The notes below the pieces were generated by a model, which was given only the letters and a program-made list of their open reading frames with translations, was not told the origin of the DNA and searched no databases. DNA of 64,000 nucleotides, from NCBI RefSeq assembly GCF_900115665.1, contig NZ_FOXH01000010.1, positions 62,001 through 126,000 on the forward strand, in the 5' to 3' direction. The position numbers and the translations under genes were made by a program. Positions within the stretch are counted from its first letter, which is position 1. Each line of letters begins with the position of its first letter. Shown piece after piece: positions 1-8,705 of the stretch. Source of the stretch: Pseudarcicella hirudinis (GTDB lineage: Bacteria > Bacteroidota > Bacteroidia > Cytophagales > Spirosomataceae).

Positions 1-151
1 CAGGCATTGAAGGTGATGATACTTCCGTCTTTTCTTTAGACTTTAATTTTTCAAGTAAATCAGTACCTCCGACGTATTTCAAGCCAAAATAGATGGCTGC
101 CAGCACTAATACAGTTATGATTAATCTTCCGGCTATGGTTAAACGTTGCAT
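1..151 (-). CDS. Membrane-anchored protein, N-terminal fragment (cut by window edge)
   Basis: Only the first 50 codons are present; the gene runs off the left end. The start ATG is complementary to 149-151. Residues 9-28 form one hydrophobic segment (LIITVLVLAAIYFGL), followed by a Lys/Glu-rich stretch, so this is a single-pass or signal-anchored protein with its body outside the cytoplasm. It lies 75 bp downstream of the PspA-like gene and in the same direction, so it probably belongs to the same operon. The family cannot be named from so little. Proteins with this kind of N-terminus include membrane-anchored substrate-binding or OmpA-type proteins, but that is a guess. Confidence 0.6.
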   Translation of the reverse strand, partial: MQRLTIAGRLIITVLVLAAIYFGLKYVGGTDLLEKLKSKEKTEVSSPSMP

Positions 152-226
152 TTTTTGATGAAATTGGTTTAAAAGAGTTAAAAATATTTTTATACACTTT
201 AATGAAATCCGACCTTATTTCAGGTT

Positions 227-1234
227 CTACTCAAGAAGACTTTTATAGTTTGAGTCTTTAGGAGGGTTGATGCTGCTTTTCGGAGAAGGATCCTGAGGTG
301 AGTCGATGCTGATCATTTTAAATTCACCGTTATTATAAGCATCCAGCATATTCTGACCTTTTTCTGTCAGTACTCCATTCTGAATATCAACCGAATTAAT
401 GAAGTCCATTGAATAATCCATAGCACGTTTCATTTCTCCTAATTTTTTACTCATATCATCCTGAATATATTCCATTGATTCATCAAAATAGAACTTCTTG
501 TCAGGGTTTCCTTTAAAGATACTGATTGCCGTTTTCAGGGCATTCGAACTGCTTTTCACGATTTCATATTCTGCTTCTTTCAGTTTTACTTTAATTTCAG
601 TTTCCTTGATGATATAATCAGCTGAAGACTGTACTTTTTCCATAAACCCCAGCACTGTTTTCATGTTCTTTTGCAGCGGAAGAAGTTTTTCATTCATTTC
701 CTGTAAACCTGCTCCTTCAATAGTTGCCAAAGAAGCCGCCTCTTTCATCCCCGGTTTTTCGGTCATGGAATTTGCTTTGTTTGCTTCAGCAAATTTTTGT
801 TTAATCTGGTCATTATTTTCATTAATCTTCTTGTTCAGTTTTACGAGCTGACCAGCAAGAATGTCAATCTGGCCAGACATTTTATCACGTTTTTCTCTCA
901 GATCCTGAATGTAGATTTTCATGATTGCAATAGGATCGAGCTGGATGATCAGGCCAGTGATTTTTCTCATCAGGGTTTTGAAAAGAAAGAAGACAGCTGT
1001 ACGAACATCTTTGCTTGTCAGCAGAAATATCAGAAGCCCTAAAGCCAGAAGAAGTATTGATAGATAAAGCGTATTTTCAGTGACTTTTATGAGAAATTCT
1101 ACAATTCTGTTAAAGTAATACAGTCCGAAAGCACCCGCGGCTGCGAGGAATAGGAGGGAGGTCATCCCTTCCGGTTTACTCCAAAAAGATTTCTGGGGTT
1201 GTTCGCCTCCGATTTGTGATAAGTCTGCTGCCAT
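227..1234 (-). CDS. Two-TM protein with PspA-like coiled coil
   Basis: This is a 335-residue protein of unknown function. Two hydrophobic segments lie at about residues 25-42 and 56-74. They are followed by a long helical region (about 95-300) rich in Lys, Glu and Gln. The segment beginning LDPIAIMKIYIQDLREKRDK resembles the start of PspA/IM30 proteins, where a DPxxxxxxxIxDMRE pattern opens the coiled coil; here it is fused behind a membrane anchor instead of an amphipathic helix. The C-terminal 30 residues are Pro/Ser-rich and look disordered. Its neighbours are a second coiled-coil protein upstream and a membrane-anchored protein downstream, all read leftwards. A membrane-stress role is inferred from the resemblance only. 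Confidence 0.7.
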   Translation of the reverse strand: MAADLSQIGGEQPQKSFWSKPEGMTSLLFLAAAGAFGLYYFNRIVEFLIKVTENTLYLSILLLALGLLIFLLTSKDVRTAVFFLFKTLMRKITGLIIQLDPIAIMKIYIQDLREKRDKMSGQIDILAGQLVKLNKKINENNDQIKQKFAEANKANSMTEKPGMKEAASLATIEGAGLQEMNEKLLPLQKNMKTVLGFMEKVQSSADYIIKETEIKVKLKEAEYEIVKSSSNALKTAISIFKGNPDKKFYFDESMEYIQDDMSKKLGEMKRAMDYSMDFINSVDIQNGVLTEKGQNMLDAYNNGEFKMISIDSPQDPSPKSSINPPKDSNYKSLLE

Positions 1235-1320
1235 TGTTTAAGTTTAGTTTAAAAGATTTTAATATGGTTCAAAGAATTGATTGTGTATGTTATTGCTATA
1301 TCGTTTTATCGGATTACAGC

Positions 1321-2019
1321 TTAAGCTTCGCTTTTCAAATATTGCTGAATCTTCAGAATATCACCTTTAATCTGTTCAACAAATGAGTTGTAGGTAAGCT
1401 CATAATTACTTTTATTGGAAGTGATTTTTGCACTTTGCTCTGTGATATCTGTTGTTACTTTAGTAAGTTTTGCATTATTCTCATTGATTTTGTTCTGAAG
1501 ATCAATGATTTGCTTTGCCATGTTTTCATTTTCATTCTGAAGGTTTTTCAGCTCATTTTTCAAACCTCCGACTTTCTCAGCAATGGCAAGTTCCACATCA
1601 TTCAGAAAAGCCTTTTTGTCTGAGTCAAGGATACCGATATATTGATTGGCTGAAGTTGTCAGTACTGAAACTTCAGAAACGCCTCCCATAGCCTTAAAAC
1701 TTGCCCAGGCAGCCTGATATTGCTTGTCTTCCGAAAGGTTTAAACCGGACAGGCTTTTTAAGGTCTGCATATATTCGAAATAATCCGGCCCTTTCAGATT
1801 TGATTTTTCGATAAGCTGTACAAAATGATCCACAAACTTTTTGTCTATAACCCCGGTTCCGGACGCATTTTGTACGGCAACAGTCTGATGAATCTGTGTT
1901 TGAGACGGCTCGTTTTCAGGATTGGGGGTGGTAGCAGTGGTTTGGGTTTGAACATGCTCCGATTCTTCATTGATGAAGAAACTTAAAATTCTGCGACCTA
2001 AACTTTTTTCTTCTGCCAT
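1321..2019 (-). CDS. Coiled-coil protein of unknown function
   Basis: This 232-residue protein has no signal peptide or membrane segment. The N-terminus (MAEEKSLGRRILSFFI) is short, basic and hydrophobic and could touch the membrane. It is followed by a Thr/Gln/Pro-rich linker (about 20-50), a globular helical part (about 60-130) and a coiled coil (about 140-225) with Asn/Glu/Lys heptads. It starts the leftward cluster and lies 86 bp before the PspA-like gene. I do not recognise the family. The context suggests a partner of the PspA-like protein in an envelope-related complex, which is inference. Confidence 0.65.
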   Translation of the reverse strand: MAEEKSLGRRILSFFINEESEHVQTQTTATTPNPENEPSQTQIHQTVAVQNASGTGVIDKKFVDHFVQLIEKSNLKGPDYFEYMQTLKSLSGLNLSEDKQYQAAWASFKAMGGVSEVSVLTTSANQYIGILDSDKKAFLNDVELAIAEKVGGLKNELKNLQNENENMAKQIIDLQNKINENNAKLTKVTTDITEQSAKITSNKSNYELTYNSFVEQIKGDILKIQQYLKSEA

Positions 2020-2369
2020 GATAGCTTGGGGCGTTTTGTGATTTGGATGATACTTATTGTAAGAGATTATTGTTTATTCAAGTCAGCCTTCCTGCAGAAA
2101 GCACATTGCAATATTAGCAAAATGGAATGCGTAATGTAAATTCAGATTGGAAGAATGGTGATCCGGCTTGATGGCGTCCTTAAATTTAAGGATGATTTTC
2201 GATTTTAAGCTTTGAAATCTACTATTTATTGGTTTGTCCGCTTACTAAGTTATGGTTTATTAACATAAAATAATTACAATCGGATAAACGCATTTCCTTA
2301 CAAAGTGACGTAATTCAATAGTTTTTTTACTTTTGTGAAATATATAACACACAATTTAAAGAATAATTT
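2020..2369. other. Intergenic region between divergent genes
   Basis: This 350-bp AT-rich gap separates the leftward coiled-coil cluster from the rightward membrane protein. A TACTTTTG element at 2328-2335 fits the Bacteroidota minus-7 consensus TAnnTTTG and would place transcription start about 30 bases before the ATG at 2370. No clear minus-33 TTG is seen at the usual distance. I see no RNA gene or repeat in the rest. Confidence 0.5.
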
Positions 2370-4109
2370 ATGCATAGTGCCTTAAAAAGATATGGGTTAT
2401 CCCTTATTTTTATAGGAATCCCTTGTCTGATCCATTGTTGGTTTGTGCTTTCAAATATAGTAAACTTCCCCTTTCAGGATGATACTTTACTATTAGAATT
2501 TGTTAATGCCGTCAGTAAAGAAAATGTAAGTATCAATGTTTTTTTTGAACAGCTTTTTAAAGTAGATAATGATCATATCCTCGTTATTCCGAGATTAGTC
2601 TGTTTTACAGATTTCTTAATTCATGGACATTTAGATTTCAGGCTTTACATATTCATTGCGAATATCAATCTGTTTGCCATATTTTTCTTTTTGTGGTTTC
2701 AGTTTCGGCAAACAAAACTCCCTTTCTATTATTTTTTTCCGATACCCTTTCTGTTTTTCCAACCTCAGATGTGGGAAATCTCTTTGTGGGCCCTGAATGG
2801 AATGCAGCATTCTTTCATTTTATTGTTTGTCTCTGCGATTATATACTGTATTGAAACAAAGAAAACATGGGCTTTCATTACTGCCCTGGTTTTGGGACTT
2901 TTTGCCACATTTAGCCATGGGAATGGTATTTTGATTTATCCTGTGATTTTTTTAGCCCTCATGGTGCAATCCCGCTATCGTGAAGGATTTATCTGGATCC
3001 TCGGGATGATTAGTTCCCTTGTTTTATATCTTTCAAGGTATGAAGTCAGCCAATCGGCTAGTTTGTCGACAAATATTCTGAGGATTCTGGAATCATTTTT
3101 TGCGATTTTCGGCTTTAATGCTTCCGTTTTTCTTCCAATGAATGAAATAATAGTCACTTCGCTTGGGGTAATACTGTTTTTCTTTATGTTTTTTGTCATT
3201 GAAACAGATTTGATAAGAGGCATTATTAAAAAAGCAAAAACAACTCAGCTTGAAAACCTGGGGCTCATTACTTTATTTTGTTTTATTGTTCTTACCGCCG
3301 CTATTATTTCATTTGTACGCTCCTGGAACGGGGTTGTAATGGAAAGCAGATTTGCAATTTATGCTTCACTCAGTACCATTATCGTTTACATAATGCTGGC
3401 CGTAAAACTTGATGAAAAGTATAGGAAGATATGGTTTCTGGCAATTTTACCATTGTCGGTCATTTTTAATTACTGTTCTTATATCAATGAATTCAAAGTA
3501 GTTGATTATCGCAAAAGCTCTTTACAGGCTGATATCTTTAACTGGAAATACAATCATACAATGTTGTCTGTACCAGGTCAGTTTACTAAGAATGCAGATT
3601 TCTTTCTAAGCCCGGTTTATCAGAAGAAAATCTGGATACTGCCTGACTACTGGGATGAAAATGCAGGAATAATTGAAAATTCAGAACCTCAGAATGCCGG
3701 AAATTACAAGTTAAATGTGCATCTGAACCGGCAGAAAATAGCGGAGAAAACGGGCTTTTCCATAAGAAGCGAAGCAGAAATAATAAACCTTGACTTTCCT
3801 TTTGTCAAAGGCAATACGAATGAAGCAGTTTATCTGGCATTAAAACATAATTCAGACAAAACCCTCTTATTAATTCCGACGTTTTCAAATACAAATTCAA
3901 GGATTCGGACACTTTGGGAACAGAAATATTTCAAGCAGGGATTCAGAGCGAATTTCAATACCGACCATTTACATGAAGGAACTTATCAGATTGGTTTTGT
4001 TACCTTGCATAACAATATAGCAAGCATACACTTCAGTAAAGACGTTTTTAACATTAAAGGGCAAAAGATTTCTTTTGTAGCTGATGGCAGAATACTATCT
4101 GAAATTTGA
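2370..4109 (+). CDS. Multi-pass membrane protein, GT-C glycosyltransferase-like
   Basis: This is a 579-residue protein. The first about 370 residues hold roughly ten hydrophobic helices and the last about 200 are soluble. After the first helix comes PFQDDTLLLEFV, an acidic pair in the first outside loop, which is where GT-C glycosyltransferases place their catalytic acid. That position, the many helices and a C-terminal soluble domain suggest a GT-C enzyme using a polyprenyl-phosphate sugar, but no family-specific motif is clear. Its stop lies inside the 3' end of the convergent J-domain gene (15-bp overlap). The function of glycosylating a surface polymer or protein is inferred. Confidence 0.65.
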   Translation: MHSALKRYGLSLIFIGIPCLIHCWFVLSNIVNFPFQDDTLLLEFVNAVSKENVSINVFFEQLFKVDNDHILVIPRLVCFTDFLIHGHLDFRLYIFIANINLFAIFFFLWFQFRQTKLPFYYFFPIPFLFFQPQMWEISLWALNGMQHSFILLFVSAIIYCIETKKTWAFITALVLGLFATFSHGNGILIYPVIFLALMVQSRYREGFIWILGMISSLVLYLSRYEVSQSASLSTNILRILESFFAIFGFNASVFLPMNEIIVTSLGVILFFFMFFVIETDLIRGIIKKAKTTQLENLGLITLFCFIVLTAAIISFVRSWNGVVMESRFAIYASLSTIIVYIMLAVKLDEKYRKIWFLAILPLSVIFNYCSYINEFKVVDYRKSSLQADIFNWKYNHTMLSVPGQFTKNADFFLSPVYQKKIWILPDYWDENAGIIENSEPQNAGNYKLNVHLNRQKIAEKTGFSIRSEAEIINLDFPFVKGNTNEAVYLALKHNSDKTLLLIPTFSNTNSRIRTLWEQKYFKQGFRANFNTDHLHEGTYQIGFVTLHNNIASIHFSKDVFNIKGQKISFVADGRILSEI

Positions 4110-5063
4110 GAAAAACAGATGCATATTTTCGGGATAGGCTAATACTTTTATGTTGTTATCGAGCTCTTTAATGTTAGTTTTCAACTTTTTTATTTCTGTG
4201 GCAAACCGGATTTCCATCGTTTTGGGGTTATTTCCCTGAAAACGATGGAACATGCTTTCCGGTCCGGTTAATAAGTCCAGTTCCGTTTCAAGTTCCTTAA
4301 TTTGTTCATTCAGAATCTTATTGTAATGTTTAATCTGGCTTTCTTCTACGCTCAGATTGGTATCCTCTGAAACCAGAAGTTCCATCTTCAGCCTGAATAA
4401 TTCAAATAAATCATTATTTTGATATGCCTCAGTAATCTGGTGCATAATCTGGTTTTTTCTGATTTTCTTTAGTTCATCCTGTTCTTTGTCCGGATGAAAA
4501 ACCTTCACCAGATCCGTATAAATCGCTCTGGAAGCTTTGTTTAAATCTTTGATATCTGCTTTGATTTTTTCCTCTTTAGAGATTTGCTCAGACGTTTTTT
4601 CAACATCAGGAGCCTGTCTTTTTTTTTCAGAAAAGTCTGATTCATCGTTTTCTTTATATTTAGCTGGCCGGGCTTCTGCTTTAAATGAAAGTAAATCGGC
4701 ATATTTTTCGTACAATGGCCTCAATTCAATTTTTCCTGCTTTTATAACTAAATCATAGGCTCTTTCAAGAATAAACCCGGCAAGTATTTTCCTTTCTTTA
4801 GGCTTGAAAAAAGCGCTTTCATAGTGCTTGTCAAAAAGTCTGACAAATTCGACCAGCTTATTGTTGAATTTTATTTCTAAAGGGACAACCTCTTTGTAAA
4901 CTCTGATCCGGATTTTCTCCGACAAACTCTTTGCTTCTTTAAGTTGTTGTTTCAATGAGTTAATTCTTTCAATGTGTGCATTGAAAATCCTTTGTAAGCG
5001 GGATAACTCCTTTTCAGAAGTTGATTTCAGTTTTAAGATTTCGTTTTGTTGCGGGGAAGACAT
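4095..5063 (-). CDS. Coiled-coil protein with internal J-domain-like segment
   Basis: The open frame extends to 5162 (355 codons) but would then overlap ribD head to head. The Met complementary to 5061-5063 gives a 322-residue protein starting MSSPQQNEI and leaves 83 bp for promoters, so I prefer it. The N-terminal third is coiled coil. Around the middle (about residues 180-235 from the preferred start) lies IYTDLVKVFHPDKEQDE followed by a helix with ITEAYQNNDLFELFRL, which matches a J domain with an intact HPD motif. J domains stimulate the ATPase of DnaK-type chaperones. The J domain is internal and flanked by coiled coils, with no zinc-finger or DnaJ C-terminal domain, so it is a specialised co-chaperone at most. 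The partner is unknown. Confidence 0.7.
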   Translation of the reverse strand: MSSPQQNEILKLKSTSEKELSRLQRIFNAHIERINSLKQQLKEAKSLSEKIRIRVYKEVVPLEIKFNNKLVEFVRLFDKHYESAFFKPKERKILAGFILERAYDLVIKAGKIELRPLYEKYADLLSFKAEARPAKYKENDESDFSEKKRQAPDVEKTSEQISKEEKIKADIKDLNKASRAIYTDLVKVFHPDKEQDELKKIRKNQIMHQITEAYQNNDLFELFRLKMELLVSEDTNLSVEESQIKHYNKILNEQIKELETELDLLTGPESMFHRFQGNNPKTMEIRFATEIKKLKTNIKELDNNIKVLAYPENMHLFFSNFR

Positions 5064-5146
5064 TACTTTGCAATGAATAAGTTGTTCAGGCAAATGTTGA
5101 TTTTGCTCTCTTAATAATTGAGTTTTCAGTAAATCTAATTCAAATT

Positions 5147-6202
5147 GTGCAAAAAGTAACAAATTTACCTTCTCATGAATTATTTATGAGCAGAGCATTG
5201 GAGTTAGCCGGATTAGGAGCAGGTAATGTTTCTCCTAATCCTATGGTGGGATGTGTTATTGTTCATGAAGGAAGGATTATAGGAGAGGGCTGGCATCGGA
5301 AATACGGAGAGGCGCATGCAGAGGTAAACGCAGTAAATTCAGTAGAAAATAAATCTTTATTGTCTGAATCAGAGGTGTATGTTACCCTGGAACCATGTTC
5401 TCATTTCGGGAAAACCCCTCCCTGTGCTGATTTATTGGTATATCATCAGGTAAAAAGGGTGATAATCTGCAATGTTGACTCAAATCCATTGGTTGGTGGA
5501 AAAGGGATAGAAAAACTTAAAAATGCCGGGATTGAAGTTATTACCGGAATACTTGAGGAAGAAGGCAGGATTTTGAACAGACGGTTTTTTACATACATTG
5601 AGAAAAAACGACCGTTTGTGATCCTTAAATGGGCCGAATCACAGGATGGATTTATTGCTAAGCCTGGCTTTGAGGCTGTTCAGATATCAAATCCGCTTTC
5701 GAAACGACTGGTGCATAAGATGAGGTCAGAGGAGGATGCGATTATGGTTGGAACAAATACTGCCAGATATGACAACCCGCAATTGAATGTGAGAAACTGG
5801 ACCGGAAGAAATCCGCTCAGGGTGGTGATTGATAATAAGTTAGAGCTTTCGGAAGATTTATTTCTTTTTGATGATTCACAGCCAACTATTTGCTATAACC
5901 AACTGAAAGATAGGACTGAAAAAGAAACAATTTTTGTGAAAATTCCTGAAAAGGAAACCCTGCTGTTCATACTGAATGATCTTTTTCAACGAAAAATTCA
6001 ATCATTGATCGTTGAAGGAGGTACAGGATTACTTCAAAGTTTTGCTGATGAAAGGCTTTGGGATGAAGTCTATCTGATAAAGGGAGACAATTTTTTAACA
6101 GAAGGGATTAAAGCCCCCATATTATTAAATGCTGAATCGTCCCTGTATCAATGTGAGCAAATAGGAAATGATAAATGGTTTCGCTATCGTTCAGATTTTT
6201 AA
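5147..6202 (+). CDS. ribD: Bifunctional riboflavin biosynthesis deaminase/reductase
   Basis: RibD deaminates 2,5-diamino-6-ribosylamino-4(3H)-pyrimidinone 5'-phosphate and then reduces the ribosyl side chain, the second and third steps of riboflavin synthesis. The 351 residues are full length. The N-terminal deaminase domain carries the zinc site HAE (His57, Glu59) and PCSHFGKTPPC (Cys84, Cys93) plus SPNPMVGCVIV. The C-terminal half has the reductase pattern KWAESQDGFIA and VEGGTGLL. The start is a GTG at 5147; an ATG at 5186 would cut into the first helix, so the GTG is more likely. Other rib genes are not in the window, as is common when rib genes are scattered. Confidence 0.95.
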   Translation: MQKVTNLPSHELFMSRALELAGLGAGNVSPNPMVGCVIVHEGRIIGEGWHRKYGEAHAEVNAVNSVENKSLLSESEVYVTLEPCSHFGKTPPCADLLVYHQVKRVIICNVDSNPLVGGKGIEKLKNAGIEVITGILEEEGRILNRRFFTYIEKKRPFVILKWAESQDGFIAKPGFEAVQISNPLSKRLVHKMRSEEDAIMVGTNTARYDNPQLNVRNWTGRNPLRVVIDNKLELSEDLFLFDDSQPTICYNQLKDRTEKETIFVKIPEKETLLFILNDLFQRKIQSLIVEGGTGLLQSFADERLWDEVYLIKGDNFLTEGIKAPILLNAESSLYQCEQIGNDKWFRYRSDF

Positions 6203-6211
6203 TATTTGCTT

Positions 6212-6457
6212 TTAACCTCCTGATACCGGAGGAATTAAAGCGATTTCATCTTTTTCGGAAAGCACCAGTCCTAAATCGGCGTACTCACTATTAACTGCCA
6301 CCAATAGAGATTTAATTTCACTCAGCTGAGGAAATTTTGTTTTGAGGTTTTCAACAAGAGCATTTACGTCTGATTGATCTGTCAATTCCACCTCGGTTGA
6401 TGAGCTGCCGATAATGTCTTTCGTAATACCGAAAAGAGAAACTTTATATTTTGTCAT
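6212..6457 (-). CDS. moaD: Molybdopterin synthase sulfur carrier subunit
   Basis: This 81-residue protein has a ubiquitin-like fold pattern and ends in the diagnostic SGG. In MoaD the C-terminal glycine is adenylated by MoeB and converted to a thiocarboxylate, which gives sulfur to MoaE during formation of the molybdopterin dithiolene. The core (ELTDQSDVNALVENLKTKFPQL, then LLVAVNSEYADL) fits MoaD length and pattern. It is divergent from moaA, with a 168-bp gap, and its stop lies 9 bp from the convergent ribD stop. No moaE, moeB or molybdoenzyme gene is seen here, so the rest of the pathway must be elsewhere. Confidence 0.88.
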   Translation of the reverse strand: MTKYKVSLFGITKDIIGSSSTEVELTDQSDVNALVENLKTKFPQLSEIKSLLVAVNSEYADLGLVLSEKDEIALIPPVSGG

Positions 6458-6625
6458 AGAAATTGCGTTATCATTTAAAGGTTAAGCTTAATTCGTAAAA
6501 GAGTCTTAACTTTGTTAAACAGAAAAAATGGGATTATCCATTTCAAACGTTCTTTGCTGAGTAATTTTCCGGAATAAAATCCGGTTTTACCAGACAAAGG
6601 TACACGAACCAAGATATATTTTGAT

Positions 6626-7654
6626 GTGCAAAAGTCCGAAAATCATAATAACATCAGTGAGGTAAAACCCTTGTTGCTTGACAACCATGGTCGTCCATTG
6701 ACGTATTTGCGATTGGCGGTAACGGATCGTTGCAATTTAAGATGTTTTTATTGCATGCCCGAAGAAGGCATTAAATATTTACCGAAGAGTAAACTACTTT
6801 CCTATGAAGAAATGCTCAGAATGGTGAATATTCTGGCTGAAATGGGAATTAATAAAGTCAGAATAACCGGAGGGGAGCCGTTTGTAAGAAACAATTTGAT
6901 TGATTTTCTCGAAAAACTGGCTGAAATAGAGGGCATAAATGATTTAAGTATTACGACAAACGGTGTTTTTACAGGGGATTACATTAAACAAATGAAATCT
7001 ATCGGGATCAGGTCTGTCAACCTTAGCCTGGATACACTGGATAAAAACAGATTTTATAAAATCACCAGAAGAGATGAATTTGATAAAGTCTATGAAACCT
7101 TATTCAGGTTAATTGATGAAGGATTTGAAGTAAAAGTTAATGCCGTGGTGATGGAGGGGAAAAATATTGAGGACCTGATTCCATTGGCCGAACTTACCCG
7201 TAATAACAATGTTTCTGTACGATTTATCGAAGAAATGCCGTTTAATGGAGAAGGGGCTCATTATGCCAGACTTGAATGGGATATGCTCAGGATTCTGGAG
7301 GAACTTAACTTACATTTTCCTGATTTGCAAAAGCTACAGGATGGCCCTTACTCAACTTCTTATAACTATCAGATACCGGGTTATCAGGGAAATGTAGGAA
7401 TTATTGCTGCTTTCAGCCGTACTTTTTGCGGAACCTGTAACCGGATCAGAGTAACAGCTACAGGAGAGTTGAAAACCTGCCTTTATGATGATGGTGTGCT
7501 GAATGTCAGGGATTTAATGCGGGGTGGGGTAAGTGATGAGGAATTGAAATCAGAATTTATGAAGGCTTTCCGAAACAGAGCTAAAGATGGTTTTGAGGCG
7601 GAAAGTAACAGAAAGAATATTGTTAAGGAATCAATGACCACCATCGGTGGATAG
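6626..7654 (+). CDS. moaA: GTP 3',8-cyclase (molybdenum cofactor biosynthesis)
   Basis: MoaA is a radical-SAM enzyme that rearranges GTP to 3',8-cyclo-GTP, the first step of molybdenum cofactor synthesis. The N-terminal cluster motif CNLRCFYC (Cys36, Cys40, Cys43) binds the SAM iron-sulfur cluster. The second cluster that holds GTP is seen as CGTC and a later Cys (Cys268, Cys271, Cys285). The protein ends in IGG, the conserved GG tail needed for activity. The 342-residue length is normal. The chosen start is a GTG. A TAACTTTG at 6507-6514 fits a minus-7 element. It lies 51 bp before the heptose kinase gene and may be co-transcribed with it. Confidence 0.96.
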   Translation: MQKSENHNNISEVKPLLLDNHGRPLTYLRLAVTDRCNLRCFYCMPEEGIKYLPKSKLLSYEEMLRMVNILAEMGINKVRITGGEPFVRNNLIDFLEKLAEIEGINDLSITTNGVFTGDYIKQMKSIGIRSVNLSLDTLDKNRFYKITRRDEFDKVYETLFRLIDEGFEVKVNAVVMEGKNIEDLIPLAELTRNNNVSVRFIEEMPFNGEGAHYARLEWDMLRILEELNLHFPDLQKLQDGPYSTSYNYQIPGYQGNVGIIAAFSRTFCGTCNRIRVTATGELKTCLYDDGVLNVRDLMRGGVSDEELKSEFMKAFRNRAKDGFEAESNRKNIVKESMTTIGG

Positions 7655-7705
7655 AATTGTAAAGCGGTAAAAAGCTGAACAATTTCATAAAAGTCTAAAG
7701 ACCAA

Positions 7706-8686
7706 ATGACAATCAACCAAATATTTGAGAGTTTTAATACGCTTAAAGTCCTGATTATCGGGGATGTAATGATTGACTCCTACACATGGGGGAAAGTTGA
7801 AAGAATTTCGCCGGAGGCACCGGTTCCTGTCGTTAACGTAAAAAGAAGAGAAAACCGGCTTGGCGGGGCAGGAAATGTAGTATTAAATGTAAAAAGTCTT
7901 GGTGCTGAGGCAATCATTTGTTCTGTTGTGGGTAATGACTCTTACGGAGATGAGCTGGTGAAACTTCTTGAAAAAAGTGAATTACCTACTCAGGGTATAA
8001 TTCAGTCGGAGACGAGGATTACTACCGTTAAAGAAAGGATTATTGCAGGCTCTCAACAGGTAGTTCGTGTTGATACCGAGACAGATAAGCTCATAAATGA
8101 AGCTGAAAAAGAAGCGCTTATTTATAAAATTAAAGAACTTGCCGGAACGGCAGACGTTATTATTTTTGAAGATTATGATAAAGGCGTTCTTTCAAAGGAA
8201 TTAATAGCAGAAGTAATAGATTTTGCCAATCAACATAAAATCCCTACCGTTGTTGACCCTAAAAAAAGGAATTTTCTTCATTATAATAAAGCAACACTTT
8301 TCAAACCTAATCTCAAAGAACTTAAAGAGGGTCTGAATATTCACTTTGACGTTAAACAACCGGAAGAACTGGCTGAGGCTGTAGAAAAATTGAGAGTTGA
8401 ACTTGAGGTGGAAGGAGCTTTTGTTACGCTTTCGGAGCTCGGAGTTTTTATTGATTTCAGAAACGAGAGAAAACACATTCCGGCACATATCCGCCAGATT
8501 TCTGATGTTTCAGGAGCCGGAGATACTGTAATTTCTATTGCTGCCTGCTGCCTTGCCTTAGGGCTTTCTCCGGAACTCATAGCCGGGTTATCAAATCTGG
8601 GAGGAGGACTGGTTTGTGAATCAGTCGGAGTGGTTCCGATTGATAAAGGATTATTGAAAACGGAAGCTTTAAAGCATTTTAATTAA
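7706..8686 (+). CDS. rfaE1: D-glycero-beta-D-manno-heptose-7-phosphate kinase
   Basis: This 326-residue PfkB-family kinase matches the N-terminal half of HldE. The signature GDVMIDSYTWGKVERISPEA is followed by VPVVNVKRRENRLGGAGNV, both typical of heptose 7-phosphate kinases. The anion hole and catalytic base lie in DVSGAGDT (Asp273). The enzyme makes heptose 1,7-bisphosphate for the ADP-heptose used in lipopolysaccharide core. The adenylyltransferase half of bifunctional HldE is absent, so a separate RfaE2/HldC would be needed; none is in the window. Because related PfkB kinases exist, substrate assignment rests on the motif pattern. Confidence 0.85.
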   Translation: MTINQIFESFNTLKVLIIGDVMIDSYTWGKVERISPEAPVPVVNVKRRENRLGGAGNVVLNVKSLGAEAIICSVVGNDSYGDELVKLLEKSELPTQGIIQSETRITTVKERIIAGSQQVVRVDTETDKLINEAEKEALIYKIKELAGTADVIIFEDYDKGVLSKELIAEVIDFANQHKIPTVVDPKKRNFLHYNKATLFKPNLKELKEGLNIHFDVKQPEELAEAVEKLRVELEVEGAFVTLSELGVFIDFRNERKHIPAHIRQISDVSGAGDTVISIAACCLALGLSPELIAGLSNLGGGLVCESVGVVPIDKGLLKTEALKHFN

Positions 8687-8705
8687 ACGATATTATCGCC
8701 TGAGC

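Noticed and set aside
6458-6625. Possible molybdenum cofactor riboswitch before moaA
   Set aside because: Only a weak 5-bp CCGGA/TCCGG hairpin is present and the gap shows no recognised riboswitch core.
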